A stretch of DNA of 60,081 nucleotides from an uncultured Myxococcales bacterium (GTDB lineage Bacteria > Myxococcota_A > Polyangia > Polyangiales > Polyangiaceae), in assembly GCA_937872925.1 (NCBI GenBank), contig CALMUT010000029.1:1-60081 (forward strand), given 5' to 3'. The notes under the pieces were generated by a model that did no database searches, was not told where the DNA came from, and saw only the letters and a program-made list of their open reading frames with translations. Both the position numbers and the translations under genes were made by a program. Every line of letters begins with the position of its first letter. Within the stretch, counting starts at the first letter, position 1. This document shows positions 44,149 through 53,069 of the stretch, in pieces.

Positions 44149-45759
44149 TCAGTTACAGTGCGTGCCGTAGTCCGTGCAGCAATCCGCACGGTTCACGCAG
44201 CCTGCGTCGCAGTAACACAGGTTGGGCGGGCTGGAGCCCGGCGCGTTATCGGTTTGACCACAGTGGCCTTGGCAGCTGCCGCCCGTGGCAGGACCACCAC
44301 ACGCCTCTGCCCGACCTTCGCAGCAGTCGCCGTACTGGAAGCAGGCGTCGTCGCAGTAGCAGCTGCTGCCGTCGACGGTTTGTGGGCTGCTCGAGGAACA
44401 CTTGTCCCCGCAGATACCAGCGCTTGGGGGCGGTGGCGGTGCACTCGGGTCGATCTGCGCCTTGTCGTTCAGCATCTTCACGACGCTGTATTTGACGTGG
44501 GGGTTGCTGGTGATTTCACCGGCGGGTCCGACGCTGGTCCAAAGGAAGTCGGGCTGCTTCGAAAAGCCCCATGCCGAATGCGTGGAGCCAGGAGCGACCC
44601 ACTCGCCGCCGATGACCTTGCCGTCCGCGTCTGCCTCGACCACGTAGTGGTATTTGTCCGTGCGCAGATAGCTGCCGATGCTCGGCACCAAGGGATGATC
44701 CTCGGCTTCCGACTCCGTGACGTAGCGCATCGTCATCTGAATCTCGAAGAAGCGCTTGGCGTCCGGGTTGTACTGGTACTCGCTGCCGCTCACGCCCAAG
44801 AGCGTGTTGGCTTGCGCCGCGTCGATTTCCTCGTTCTTGGTGATCTTGTAGTCATGAACGGGCTGATTCCACACCTGGTAGTCATAGGTACGGTCTTCCG
44901 CGATGGACATTTCGTAACGCCCGAGGAAGTTCGTGACGATCACGTGGAATGCGCCAGCGTTGGTGTCGCGGCAGCTGTCATCCTTGATGCGACCCGTCTC
45001 GTCGCGCTCTGGGTCCTTCGTGTTGCAGCGACCGCCCACGATGATCGACTTGCTGCGATCGTAAACGGTGAGCAGCAGCGCCTTGATGTCGGCGGGGTAG
45101 AAGGTGACACCGTTGTGTTCAACGGGGAACTTCGGCTCCGGCTCGTTCATCGCAGCGGGTACCCAGGCGTGGCACAGGCCCCACCAGGACTCGACGCCGT
45201 CGTTGCTTTCGCTGTCGCACTCGTCGGCGGTTCCATCGCCGTCGCTATCGACGCCATCGCGCGAGCGGGCGTTGCCTTTGTTCGCGCTCTGGAACTTGGC
45301 GGCTGGCCCAAGGCGGTCATAGTACTCCGGGTCCCACGGCGCCGAGCAGTTGGTGCCGTCGAAGGGCTTGAGCGCCATGAACTCGGGCGTGTCTTCCCAG
45401 TTGTTGAACGCCTTGTCGAACTTCTCTAGGGGGCTGAGGGTGCCCGCACCCTGCCAACGGTGATTGGTGCTGTCCTGATAGGTCGGCCAGTAGGTGTCCG
45501 GCCAGGGCGTGTTCTTCGCCACACCTTCGCGGGGCAGATCCGCCATCGCGTAGGTGATGTCCTTGTCCAAGAAGTCCGCGAACTTCTGGGGGTTGTTCTT
45601 GTAGTCCCAGGCGTCGGCTTTGCCGAGGTTCGGGGGGCGATCGGGCTCGGTTCCGTTGCCCGTCCCGGGAGCGGAAGCGTCTGAGCTGCTGCAGGCGGCG
45701 ATCGCGCCCGCGGCGAGGAGTACACAGGCCACATGGGCCGCAGATTTGAAGATTCGCAT
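44149..45759 (-). CDS. Transglutaminase-elicitor-like lipoprotein with two SMB-like domains
   Basis: 536 residues from the ATG at 45759, with GGAAGGAG eight bases upstream. Lipobox IAAC (Cys ~23). Residues ~45-440 match the TGase elicitor (GP42-like) family: NNWEDTPEFMALKPFDGTNC, SWWGLCHAWVPAA with the probable nucleophile Cys ~196, and GVTFYPADIKALLLTVYD. A DSDGDGTADECD Ca-binding-type insert lies at ~171-182. Two SMB-like units close the protein (~458-497 and ~502-536): CYCDDACFQYGDCC and CYCDAGCVNRADCC. It would form isopeptide crosslinks outside the cell. The Phytophthora homologue triggers plant defence. Confidence 0.9.
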   Translation of the reverse strand: MRIFKSAAHVACVLLAAGAIAACSSSDASAPGTGNGTEPDRPPNLGKADAWDYKNNPQKFADFLDKDITYAMADLPREGVAKNTPWPDTYWPTYQDSTNHRWQGAGTLSPLEKFDKAFNNWEDTPEFMALKPFDGTNCSAPWDPEYYDRLGPAAKFQSANKGNARSRDGVDSDGDGTADECDSESNDGVESWWGLCHAWVPAAMNEPEPKFPVEHNGVTFYPADIKALLLTVYDRSKSIIVGGRCNTKDPERDETGRIKDDSCRDTNAGAFHVIVTNFLGRYEMSIAEDRTYDYQVWNQPVHDYKITKNEEIDAAQANTLLGVSGSEYQYNPDAKRFFEIQMTMRYVTESEAEDHPLVPSIGSYLRTDKYHYVVEADADGKVIGGEWVAPGSTHSAWGFSKQPDFLWTSVGPAGEITSNPHVKYSVVKMLNDKAQIDPSAPPPPPSAGICGDKCSSSSPQTVDGSSCYCDDACFQYGDCCEGRAEACGGPATGGSCQGHCGQTDNAPGSSPPNLCYCDAGCVNRADCCTDYGTHCN

Positions 45760-46089
45760 CGGTAAAGCTCCTTCCCCCAAAACCGGGATGGCTGACTTCA
45801 AGCAGTATCCCCTGCACGACGCAAGGGAAACAGGAGCCATTGTAGGACCATGTAGGTGCAAGTAGTTCTATGTGCGCGATATCCCGCGGATTTCCAGTGA
45901 GAGAAAAATTTGGATTTTTTTCTGCCGACGGCGTTGTAGCGACGCCATCTCGGCTTTCTGCGCCGCTGCGGCGCGTTCGCGGCCCCGGGGCTGCCCCATC
46001 AGCGGCGCGGAAAGCCCCGGCTGCGCCTCGCCTCGTCGGTGCGGTCGACCCTGCGCGATTCACCAGCGCCGCGCTACAAATGGCGGGCC
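45760..46089. other. 330-bp divergent intergenic region
   Basis: Between the transglutaminase-like gene (minus) and the FAD oxidoreductase (plus). It contains a lower-GC stretch (45890-45925, with an AAAAATTTGGATTTTTTT run) and the TGTAGG-type repeat at 45840-45856. No supported ORF. Confidence 0.5.
45840..45856. promoter_or_regulatory. Direct repeat of (A/T)TGTAGG, 10-bp spacing
   Basis: TTGTAGG (45840-45846) and ATGTAGG (45850-45856) are spaced one helical turn apart, ~85 bp upstream of the transglutaminase-like start. In gene orientation they read CCTACAT and CCTACAA, as upstream of the SMB lipoprotein at 31950. Confidence 0.35.
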
Positions 46090-47586
46090 GTGCGCGATCC
46101 TGACGTTCTCGTGATCGGGTCGGGCCTGAACGGGCTCGTCGCTGCGTGTCGTTTGGCGAAACGGGGACTGTCCGTGTGGGTGCTCGAGGAAAGCCCACGA
46201 CGACCCGGCGGATCCCTAGGCAGCGAAGCGCTGACGCAACCAGGCTTCGTGCACGACGTGGGCACAGCGTTCTTCCCCTTTGCGCAGACGAGTCCCGCCT
46301 TCATCGAACTAGAGCTGGAGCGATACGGTGTGACTTGGCTGCGGGCGCCCATCGAAAGCGCACACCCCGCTCTCGACGGTAGCTGCGCCAGTATCTTGCG
46401 CGATCGCGAAGCGGCTCTGCGCTCATTCGGAGACGAACGCGACGGAAAGCGCTGGCAGACGTTGGCCGACTGGTACGCCCGGGCCGAGCCTCGGTTACTC
46501 GCGGCGCTCTTGGATTCACCAGGCATCGCGCGGCTGCTGCGCGTTGGGCTCGCGAACGCCTGGCACCTCGGGCGACTCGTGCTGCGTCGCAGTGTCGCGC
46601 TATCACGCAAGCTCTTTCAGGGCGAAGCCGCCCGCCGCGTGTTGCCGGCGCTGGGATTGCACCTGGGCGTAGGCCCAGACGACGGCTTCGGTGCCGGATA
46701 TGGAGCGCTGCTCGGACTCGCGACAAGCAACGGCGGCAACGCGATCCCTCGGGGCGGCGCGCGGTCGATCACGAACGCCCTGGTCACGATCCTGGAAGCC
46801 CACGGTGGGCGCCTGCGCCTGGGCACGCGGGTCGATCACATCCTGACGGACCGCAGTGGCGCCGTCGGCGTACGCACCGAGCACCGCGACGAGCTGCGGG
46901 CGAAGCGCGCGGTGATAGCGGACACGTCCGAAGCCGCCATGTATCTACGCTTGCTCGACGAACGCTGGACACCCCGGCGCGTGCGTCGCGCCGCCGGGTC
47001 TCCCCAATCCTGGGGGACCTTCAAGCTCGACCTTGCCATCAGTGGTCCGGTGCCTTGGGTCGCTGACGCCGCACGCAAGAGTGCCGTCGTGTACGCGGCC
47101 GAGAGCGTGGCGGACCTGCGCGCGTTCACTGAGCAGGTCATGCGGGGACGATTGCCGGAGCGCCCCTGTCTATTCGTCGGCCAACAGAGCCTAGTCGACG
47201 ATGCGCGCGCCACACGCAATCAACACACGCTGCACGTTTCCACACGCGTCCCCATGCAGCTAGAACTTGGTTGGGATAGCACCCGGGAAGCCTTCGCGGA
47301 TCGCATCGTCGCCCGCATCGAAGCTCTGGCTCCGGGGTTTGGAAGGAAGATCATGAGCCGCAGCGCTCGCAGCCCCGCGGATCTCCAGGAGCGGAACGAA
47401 AGCTCGCGGAGCGATGCGAGCCTGCGCTGGCGCACCAGACCGAGCGTCGGCGCACTTCTCCACAGCTACGACTCTCGCACCGCGGTGCCCAGACTCTACT
47501 TGGCTTCCAGCGACGCGCATCCGGGAGTCGAGGTACACGGAATGTGCGGATACCACGCCGCGCGCGCCTGCCTTCGGGAGTTGTGA
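46090..47586 (+). CDS. CrtI-like NAD(P)/FAD-dependent oxidoreductase
   Basis: 498 residues from a GTG at 46090, just before the Rossmann strand; a GTG at 46039 would add 17 residues. The dinucleotide fold DVLVIGSGLNGLVAACRLAK (~4-23) is followed by VLEESPRRPGGSLGSE, the FAD ribose-binding Glu and RxGG motif of the phytoene-desaturase/amine-oxidase superfamily. Residues ~230-260 (GGNAIPRGGARSITNALVTIL) are typical of CrtI-like enzymes. The C-terminal FAD site is GVEVHGMCGYHAARACL. The substrate is unknown; carotenoid or isoprenoid desaturase/isomerase is likely but no crt genes are nearby. Confidence 0.85.
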   Translation: MRDPDVLVIGSGLNGLVAACRLAKRGLSVWVLEESPRRPGGSLGSEALTQPGFVHDVGTAFFPFAQTSPAFIELELERYGVTWLRAPIESAHPALDGSCASILRDREAALRSFGDERDGKRWQTLADWYARAEPRLLAALLDSPGIARLLRVGLANAWHLGRLVLRRSVALSRKLFQGEAARRVLPALGLHLGVGPDDGFGAGYGALLGLATSNGGNAIPRGGARSITNALVTILEAHGGRLRLGTRVDHILTDRSGAVGVRTEHRDELRAKRAVIADTSEAAMYLRLLDERWTPRRVRRAAGSPQSWGTFKLDLAISGPVPWVADAARKSAVVYAAESVADLRAFTEQVMRGRLPERPCLFVGQQSLVDDARATRNQHTLHVSTRVPMQLELGWDSTREAFADRIVARIEALAPGFGRKIMSRSARSPADLQERNESSRSDASLRWRTRPSVGALLHSYDSRTAVPRLYLASSDAHPGVEVHGMCGYHAARACLREL

Positions 47587-47688
47587 GTTCGGTGCAGCGC
47601 CTACCGCGGCGTCCGATGCCGCTGCGGTGCGCACCCCAGGGGCAGACGTCGCGGACAGCCCCCCGGGTTTTCAGCTATGATGCTTCCC

Positions 47689-48081
47689 ATGCGGCGACTG
47701 GCTCTCTTCGTGGTGTTTGCTGCCTTCGGCGCGGGGATCGGTTGCGGCGGAGACGACGACGACGGTGGCACCGAAGCTGACAAACACGGGATTGGCGCGA
47801 CCTGCACCAAGAACGACGACTGCTTCGAGCAGGGCCAAACCTGCCTCAGTTTTAAGGGCGGCTACTGCGGTGTGGAGGGCTGCACCGGGGACGCGGACTG
47901 CCCCGACGGCTCGCGCTGCGTGGCGCATACGTCGCCAGCAAAAAACTACTGCTTTCGGGTTTGCACCGACAAGACGGAGTGCAACCGCAATCGATCCGCC
48001 AGCGACGAGGCCAACTGTTCGTCAAACGTGGCGTTCGTCGATGGTGCCAAGAACGGCAAGGCCTGCGTGCCTCCGAGCTGA
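47689..48081 (+). CDS. Small Cys-rich lipoprotein
   Basis: 130 residues from the ATG at 47689 (47677 is alternative). Lipobox GIGC (Cys ~19), then an acidic Asp/Gly stretch (GGDDDDGGTEAD). The rest (~38-130) carries ten Cys in the dickkopf/EGF-like pattern: CTKNDDCFEQGQTCLSF, GYCGVEGCTGDADCPDGSRC, FRVCTDKTEC. A minimal version of the Cys-rich modules in the larger lipoproteins of this window. Ends 85 bp before the transpeptidase-fold gene on the same strand, and may be co-transcribed. Confidence 0.75.
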   Translation: MRRLALFVVFAAFGAGIGCGGDDDDGGTEADKHGIGATCTKNDDCFEQGQTCLSFKGGYCGVEGCTGDADCPDGSRCVAHTSPAKNYCFRVCTDKTECNRNRSASDEANCSSNVAFVDGAKNGKACVPPS

Positions 48082-48166
48082 GCGCCCGGGCCCGAGCTGC
48101 TTGCCTCGAAAAGCTCGAGATTTTCCCAAGCGGGACTGAAGAAAATTGGGCCAGCCGCGGCGATCC

Positions 48167-49513
48167 ATGACAGCCCAGGGGGTGATGGCAGGCATACAAC
48201 TACGTGCATGGGTCGGAGTCGCCGCGGCAGCCGGCGTGCTTTTCGGCTGCAATGGCGGCGCCGACGACGCTCCGGGCCTCTCCAAGGCCGCTGGAGATCA
48301 GGGGATCCCGAACGTTCCGACCCCCCCGGAGAACGGACCCAAGCTCGGCGCTATCGCCGAGGTGGTTCCGGTACTGGAGCGACCCAGTCAGACCGGGCGC
48401 CAGCTGGGCTATCTGCATGCCGGCGCGTTGGTGGCGCGCAGCGAGGAACCCTACTCCAAAGAAGGCTGCGAGGGCGGCTGGTACGCCGTGCGCCCCAAGG
48501 GCTTCGTCTGCGCAGGAGACACCGCCACCACGGATCTGAGTCACCCCACGCTAGCGGCGATGGCACAAACGCCGAAGCTGGAGCAAACGCTTCCATACAC
48601 CTACGCGCGTGCGCGTAAAGAAACGCCGATCTACGAGCGCGACGCAGACAAGGACAACGCCGTCAAAGAGGTCGGCAAGCTGCGCCCGCGCAGTACACTC
48701 GCCATCGTCGGCTCCTGGTCCGCCCTGGATCCTGAAGGCAAGATGCAGCGCTTGGGGCTCACGACCAACGGGCGATTCGTTCGAGCTACGGATCTCGAAC
48801 CGTCCACGGGCAGCGAGTTCCGTGGCGTCGCTGTCGACGGCAAGAACGACCTGCCGCTGGGCTTCGTCGTCAAGCGCGGCATTCGGTTTTGGGAGGTCGA
48901 AAAGGGCGAAGCCGACAAGCTCGGCAAGCTCGACTACCACACGATCCTAACGCTCACGGGTCGCTTCCGCACCGTTGGCCCGCTGAAGTACTGGGCCACG
49001 ACGGATAATAAGTACGTGCGCCACCGCGATGTCACCGCGGTGCGGAGACGCAACACGTATCCCGACTTTGCGGTTGCCGATCAGAAGTGGATCGACGTGA
49101 GCATCATCACGGGCAGCGCCGTGTTCTACGAGGGTCGCAAACCGGTGTTCGCAACCCTGGTCAGTGTGGGACGCGACCGCTTGGGCGATCCGCAAACGAG
49201 CGCGTCCACGGCCCAAGGGACCTTCGACGTGGTGGGCAAGCACATCACTGCGGCAAAGCTCGACCCCAAGAGCGCCGAGGACTACCACGAGACTTACGAC
49301 TTGCCCTGGGCCATCGAGCTCTCCAGTGGGCAACTGATCCACGGCGCCACCTGGCACGATCGCTTCGGCATCGAACACGGCAAGGGAAACATCCAGCTGT
49401 CTCCCGCAGACGCGGCGCGCACCTGGGCGTGGGTCGAACCCGACGTCCCCGCCGGCTGGCACGGGGTGACGGGGCCGGCCGGGCGCAAGACCATCGTCGT
49501 CGTGCGCAAGTAG
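48167..49513 (+). CDS. L,D-transpeptidase-fold lipoprotein, catalytic Cys missing
   Basis: 448 residues from the ATG at 48167; ATG at 48185 and TTG at 48146 are alternatives. Lipobox LFGC. Residues ~60-120 are SH3-like, then a long domain to ~300, then a YkuD-type fold. The final active-site region normally reads HDRFG..SHGCVNLSPADA. Here it reads HDRFGIEHGKGNIQLSPADA, so the nucleophile position is Asn (codon 49388-49390) and the motif His is Lys. The rest of the fold (PWAIELSSGQLIHGATWH and VPAGWHGV) is intact. It is therefore probably a non-catalytic peptidoglycan-binding protein. Confidence 0.8.
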   Translation: MTAQGVMAGIQLRAWVGVAAAAGVLFGCNGGADDAPGLSKAAGDQGIPNVPTPPENGPKLGAIAEVVPVLERPSQTGRQLGYLHAGALVARSEEPYSKEGCEGGWYAVRPKGFVCAGDTATTDLSHPTLAAMAQTPKLEQTLPYTYARARKETPIYERDADKDNAVKEVGKLRPRSTLAIVGSWSALDPEGKMQRLGLTTNGRFVRATDLEPSTGSEFRGVAVDGKNDLPLGFVVKRGIRFWEVEKGEADKLGKLDYHTILTLTGRFRTVGPLKYWATTDNKYVRHRDVTAVRRRNTYPDFAVADQKWIDVSIITGSAVFYEGRKPVFATLVSVGRDRLGDPQTSASTAQGTFDVVGKHITAAKLDPKSAEDYHETYDLPWAIELSSGQLIHGATWHDRFGIEHGKGNIQLSPADAARTWAWVEPDVPAGWHGVTGPAGRKTIVVVRK

Positions 49514-49648
49514 GCGTTGTGCTGCGCCGACGCCTCACTGTGTAGCAATGCGTCTACACCGTCGGTGCAGGTCGCGGCGAGTCCCCGCAGTATTTCCGGT
49601 CTTTTCGCCCCAAAGCAGAGCGGCACGCAGCTTGCTCTTTTATGAGGC

Positions 49649-50329
49649 ATGTCCCGTCTCCTGCGAAGCGCACTTCTCTGTTGCCTGACATGCATGTCGG
49701 CCCCGGCTCTGGCACAAGAAGCGTCCGGTTTCGACCTCGACGACGCTCCGCCCCCGCTGCCGCGCAGTTTGCAATTCGACCCAGGTGGCGAAACGTCGCA
49801 ATCCGCAAACGCGCCCGCAGAAAGCCCACGCCTCGAGCTCGGTGCCCGCGGAGCCGTGGCCCAAGGCAACACCGCCGGACACGCGCTGGTGGGTTTCACC
49901 GGCGGCTACCGCGTGCTGCCCAGTCTCACATTAGGTGGTTACACCGACGTGGTCACGTCGAGCGTCTCTATGTCCGATGACTGTGCAGCGGATGCGCAGT
50001 GCGATTTCGCGTTCCAACGCTTCGGTCCAAGAGCGGCGCTGCACCTGCTGCACGACTTCGTCGTGGATCCTTGGCTCGCGGCGTCCATTGGTGCGGTCCA
50101 TGTCACCGGCGCCGAAGACCCGTGGCGCGCTGACTTCGCTGTGGAGGTCGGCGTGGACGTGCGCCCCTTGCCGTGGCTCGCCATCGGGCCTTACGTCAGC
50201 GTGGCTCGCGCGCTCGAATCCCGAGCTGACTATGACGGCTACAGTTCCGTAGGCGGCCGCGTGAGCGTGCAATTCGACCTCGCTCCGAGCCCGTCGCACC
50301 GTCCCGCAGCACAGACCGCGCGACGCTAG
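49649..50329 (+). CDS. Small outer-membrane beta-barrel-like protein
   Basis: 226 residues. Signal peptide ~1-23 (APALAQ). A linker (~24-58) is followed by eight or so amphipathic strands (~60-212), such as LELGARGAVAQG, HALVGFTGGYRVLPSLTLGG, AALHLLHDFVVDPWLAASIG, FAVEVGVDVRPLPWLAIGP and GGRVSVQFDL, as in OmpA/OmpW-type eight-strand barrels. A single Cys pair (DDCAADAQC) sits in a loop. A basic tail ends the protein. No conserved family was recognised. It lies 200 bp upstream of leucine dehydrogenase, probably unrelated. Confidence 0.7.
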   Translation: MSRLLRSALLCCLTCMSAPALAQEASGFDLDDAPPPLPRSLQFDPGGETSQSANAPAESPRLELGARGAVAQGNTAGHALVGFTGGYRVLPSLTLGGYTDVVTSSVSMSDDCAADAQCDFAFQRFGPRAALHLLHDFVVDPWLAASIGAVHVTGAEDPWRADFAVEVGVDVRPLPWLAIGPYVSVARALESRADYDGYSSVGGRVSVQFDLAPSPSHRPAAQTARR

Positions 50330-50528
50330 ACGCCAAATACTGAACAGAACGGCCGCTCACGGTTGACCCGAGGGTCCACGACTCGACGCGAGACGACGCC
50401 AAATTCTGCGCGCTTGGGCGGCATGCCGCACTGCATCATGAGCATGCTCAGTTGCAGCGGATTTCCGAATGGCTTCTGCACTTTCGCCTGATCTATGTTC
50501 CGCGCCCCACTCACCGACACGAGGCATC

Positions 50529-51572
50529 ATGGGCGTCTTCGACCTTCTCGCGAAATACGACTACGGCGAGCTGCATCTCAACCGCGACTCGGCTTCCGGA
50601 TTGATGGCGATCGTCGCGATCCACGACACGCGCCTGGGCCCGTCTTTGGGAGGCTGCCGCTTCATCCACTACGACACGGAAGAGGAAGCCATTGTCGACG
50701 CGCTGCGTTTGGCACGTGGAATGACGTATAAAGCAGCCATCACCGGCTTGCCCCTGGGCGGCGGGAAGAGCGTCATCATGCGCCCCAAGAGTGAATTCGA
50801 TCGCTCCGCGCTGTTCCGCGCCTTTGGCAAGTTCGTAAACGATCTTGGAGGACACTACATCACGGCCGAAGACAGCGGCACCAGCATCGAGGACATGGAG
50901 ATCATCCGCACCATGACCAAGCACGTCACGGGCGTGAAGCCGGAGCACGGTGGTTCCGGGGATCCCAGCCCGTACACCGCCCTGGGCGTGCGCCGCGGTC
51001 TCGAAGCCTGCGTGAAGTTCGTGTCCGGGCGCGACAACATTGCAGATTTGAGCGTTGCTGTGCAGGGCATCGGCCACGTTGGCTACCACCTCTGCAAAGA
51101 GCTGCATGCGCTGGGCGCGAAGCTGACCGTCGCCGACGTAGACCCACTAAAGAGCGAACGGGCGCAGCGTGAGTTTGGCGCAGAGGTCGTCCCGCTGGAT
51201 GCCATCTTCGGCGTCGAGTGCGACGTGCTGGCCCCTTGCGCCTTGGGCAGCGCCTTGAACGACGAAACCATCCCGCAGCTCAAGTGCAAGATCGTGGCGG
51301 GCGCAGCGAACAACCAACCTGGTGAGCCACGCCACGGCGACGACCTGATGCAGCGTGGCATCGTATACGCCCCGGACTACGCCATCAACGCAGGTGGCCT
51401 GATCAACGTCGCCACGGAGATCGAGGGCTACGACGAAGCCAAATCCCGCGCCAAGGTCATGCAGATCTACGACACTATCTACGAGATCGCTGAGCGCGCC
51501 AAAGCGGCGATGAAGCCCACAGACCTCATTGCCGACACCATGGCGCAGGAGCGACTGTCGCGATCCAACTAG
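50529..51572 (+). CDS. ldh: Leucine dehydrogenase (Glu/Leu/Phe/Val dehydrogenase family)
   Basis: 347 residues from the ATG at 50529, with GAGG five bases upstream. Residues align to leucine dehydrogenase, with lysines at the expected positions: K68 in MTYKAA and catalytic K80 in PLGGGKSVI, and D in AEDSGTS for the substrate. The NAD-binding Rossmann motif VQGIGHVGYHL is at ~178-188 with VADVDP as the second strand. AGAANNQ (~258) is typical. It deaminates branched-chain amino acids to keto acids, which would supply branched starter units for iso-fatty acids in myxobacteria. It ends at a 17-bp repeat (51567) shared with 53459. Confidence 0.93.
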   Translation: MGVFDLLAKYDYGELHLNRDSASGLMAIVAIHDTRLGPSLGGCRFIHYDTEEEAIVDALRLARGMTYKAAITGLPLGGGKSVIMRPKSEFDRSALFRAFGKFVNDLGGHYITAEDSGTSIEDMEIIRTMTKHVTGVKPEHGGSGDPSPYTALGVRRGLEACVKFVSGRDNIADLSVAVQGIGHVGYHLCKELHALGAKLTVADVDPLKSERAQREFGAEVVPLDAIFGVECDVLAPCALGSALNDETIPQLKCKIVAGAANNQPGEPRHGDDLMQRGIVYAPDYAINAGGLINVATEIEGYDEAKSRAKVMQIYDTIYEIAERAKAAMKPTDLIADTMAQERLSRSN

Positions 51573-51583
51573 TGGGCTGTCTC
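51567..51583. repeat. 17-bp direct repeat, copy 1
   Basis: AACTAGTGGGCTGTCTC, identical to 53459-53475. This copy overlaps the stop codon of the leucine dehydrogenase gene. The pair brackets the sigma-54 activator and the 114-residue gene and could be a footprint of recombination or insertion. Confidence 0.7.
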
Positions 51584-51619
51584 TGCACTAGTGCGGCGTG
51601 TTGCTTACGAGGCGTCCCG

Positions 51620-52966
51620 CTAGTGTCCCTCCTCTTGATGGCGTGGCGACGCTTTTCCATTTGACCTGCGGGCTGTGCGACGCGCACCGCCACCCTCGGC
51701 CATGCGCTTGCGCTTGCGCCACAACGTCGAGTCATCAATACCAAGTTCGACGGCGGCCGCTTCAAAGCTGTCTGCGCGCTCCAGCACCCGCGCAATGTGC
51801 TCGCTCTCGATGGCGTCGATGGTGAACGCTCCGCCCAAGTACGGGGAATTCGGACGTGCTTGCTGCACGCGTTCGCTTAAGTGCATCGGCTCAATCTCGC
51901 CTCCGGGGCAAAGCACGGTGGCGCGCTCTAGCTCGTTCTCCAGTTCCCGCACGTTGCCGGGCCAAGCATGGGTGGCCAGCAGCGAAAGAGCAGCTGCAGA
52001 GAGCGTGGGCACGGGGCGATGCAGGCGCAAGGCGCACTTCGCCAGCAGGGACTCGGCGAGATCCGCCAAGTCTTCGGGGCGCTGCCGCAAGCTGGGCAAG
52101 CGCACATCCACGACACTCAGTCGGTAAAACAGGTCCAAACGGAAGCGCCCCTCAGCGACCTCCGTTTGCAGATCACGATTGGTGGCCGCCACGATGCGCA
52201 CGTTCGAAGTGCGCACATGGGATTCTCCAACCCGTTCGAAGCGATGCTCTTGCACGAAGTGGAGCAGCTTCGCCTGTAGCTCCGGGCTGAGTTCGCCGAT
52301 CTCGTCTAGGAAGAGCGTGCCACCATGCGCCGCCTCGACGCGACCCACGCGGTCTTTGACCGCGCCAGTGAACGCGCCACGGGTGTGTCCAAAGAGTTCC
52401 GAAGCGAGCAGCGATTCTGGCAGAGACGGACAGCTCACTTCGATGAAGGGCGCGTCGCGCCGGGCGCTGCTAGCGTGGATCTCCCGCGCCAAAATGCTCT
52501 TGCCGGTACCGCTTTCACCCCGCAGCAGCACCGGCGCGTCGGTACTTGCCGCTCGTAGCAGCACGTCAAGCACCGTTTGCATGGAACGGCTGCGCGAGAG
52601 CCACAACTTGCGAGCTGCGCCTTCTGTAGGGACCGCGAGCCACGATTCCCAAGGCGCCACGTCGCCACCCAGCACAAACACGTCGAGCACACCCAAGCGC
52701 CCGGCCTGCAGGGCCAAGAGCGTGTCGGCTGCCTCCAATGCGACGACCACCGGATGACCCGCACGCAGTAGCGCAGGGACCACGCTGGGCAGTTCCGGAC
52801 GACGACCGGAGTATGCGATGCACAGTCCCTTTGCCGTCCGCCCCGCCGCGTCGCTGATGACGCGATGGTCGATCCGACGCTTCTTGAGCTGCTCGACGAC
52901 GGACGCGATCTTTTCGTCCGGAAACCCAACTAGAGATACAAATGGCTTTTCTTCATGATTTAACAC
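51620..52966 (-). CDS. Sigma-54-dependent transcription activator with receiver-like N-domain
   Basis: 448 residues from a GTG at 52966, preceded by GAGG with ideal spacing; earlier starts lack one. Residues ~8-115 look like a receiver fold (VSLVGFPDEKIASVV, VVVALEAADTLLAL) but the third strand (GLCIAYSGRRPELP) has no phospho-acceptor Asp. The AAA+ domain has GESGTGKS (~150-157), GAFTGA (~197-202, contacts sigma-54), DEIGEL (~221) and a WPGNVREL. A FIS-type HTH closes it (~395-430; DSFEAAAVELGIDDSTLWRK). It activates sigma-54 promoters but must sense something other than phosphorylation of a receiver. The small genes upstream are candidate targets. Confidence 0.92.
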   Translation of the reverse strand: MLNHEEKPFVSLVGFPDEKIASVVEQLKKRRIDHRVISDAAGRTAKGLCIAYSGRRPELPSVVPALLRAGHPVVVALEAADTLLALQAGRLGVLDVFVLGGDVAPWESWLAVPTEGAARKLWLSRSRSMQTVLDVLLRAASTDAPVLLRGESGTGKSILAREIHASSARRDAPFIEVSCPSLPESLLASELFGHTRGAFTGAVKDRVGRVEAAHGGTLFLDEIGELSPELQAKLLHFVQEHRFERVGESHVRTSNVRIVAATNRDLQTEVAEGRFRLDLFYRLSVVDVRLPSLRQRPEDLADLAESLLAKCALRLHRPVPTLSAAALSLLATHAWPGNVRELENELERATVLCPGGEIEPMHLSERVQQARPNSPYLGGAFTIDAIESEHIARVLERADSFEAAAVELGIDDSTLWRKRKRMAEGGGARRTARRSNGKASPRHQEEGH

Positions 52967-53069
52967 GACACACCTCGACACACTGATGACCCACGTTCGC
53001 GCCGGCCAAGAGCGGCACAACGCGTCTGGCCGCGCGACGACGCGACCGGGCAGGAGCAGCGACCGCCGC

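Noticed and set aside
43864..45429. 521-codon open frame on the plus strand
   Set aside because: It lies opposite the transglutaminase-like gene, which has clear family motifs. High GC keeps antisense frames open.
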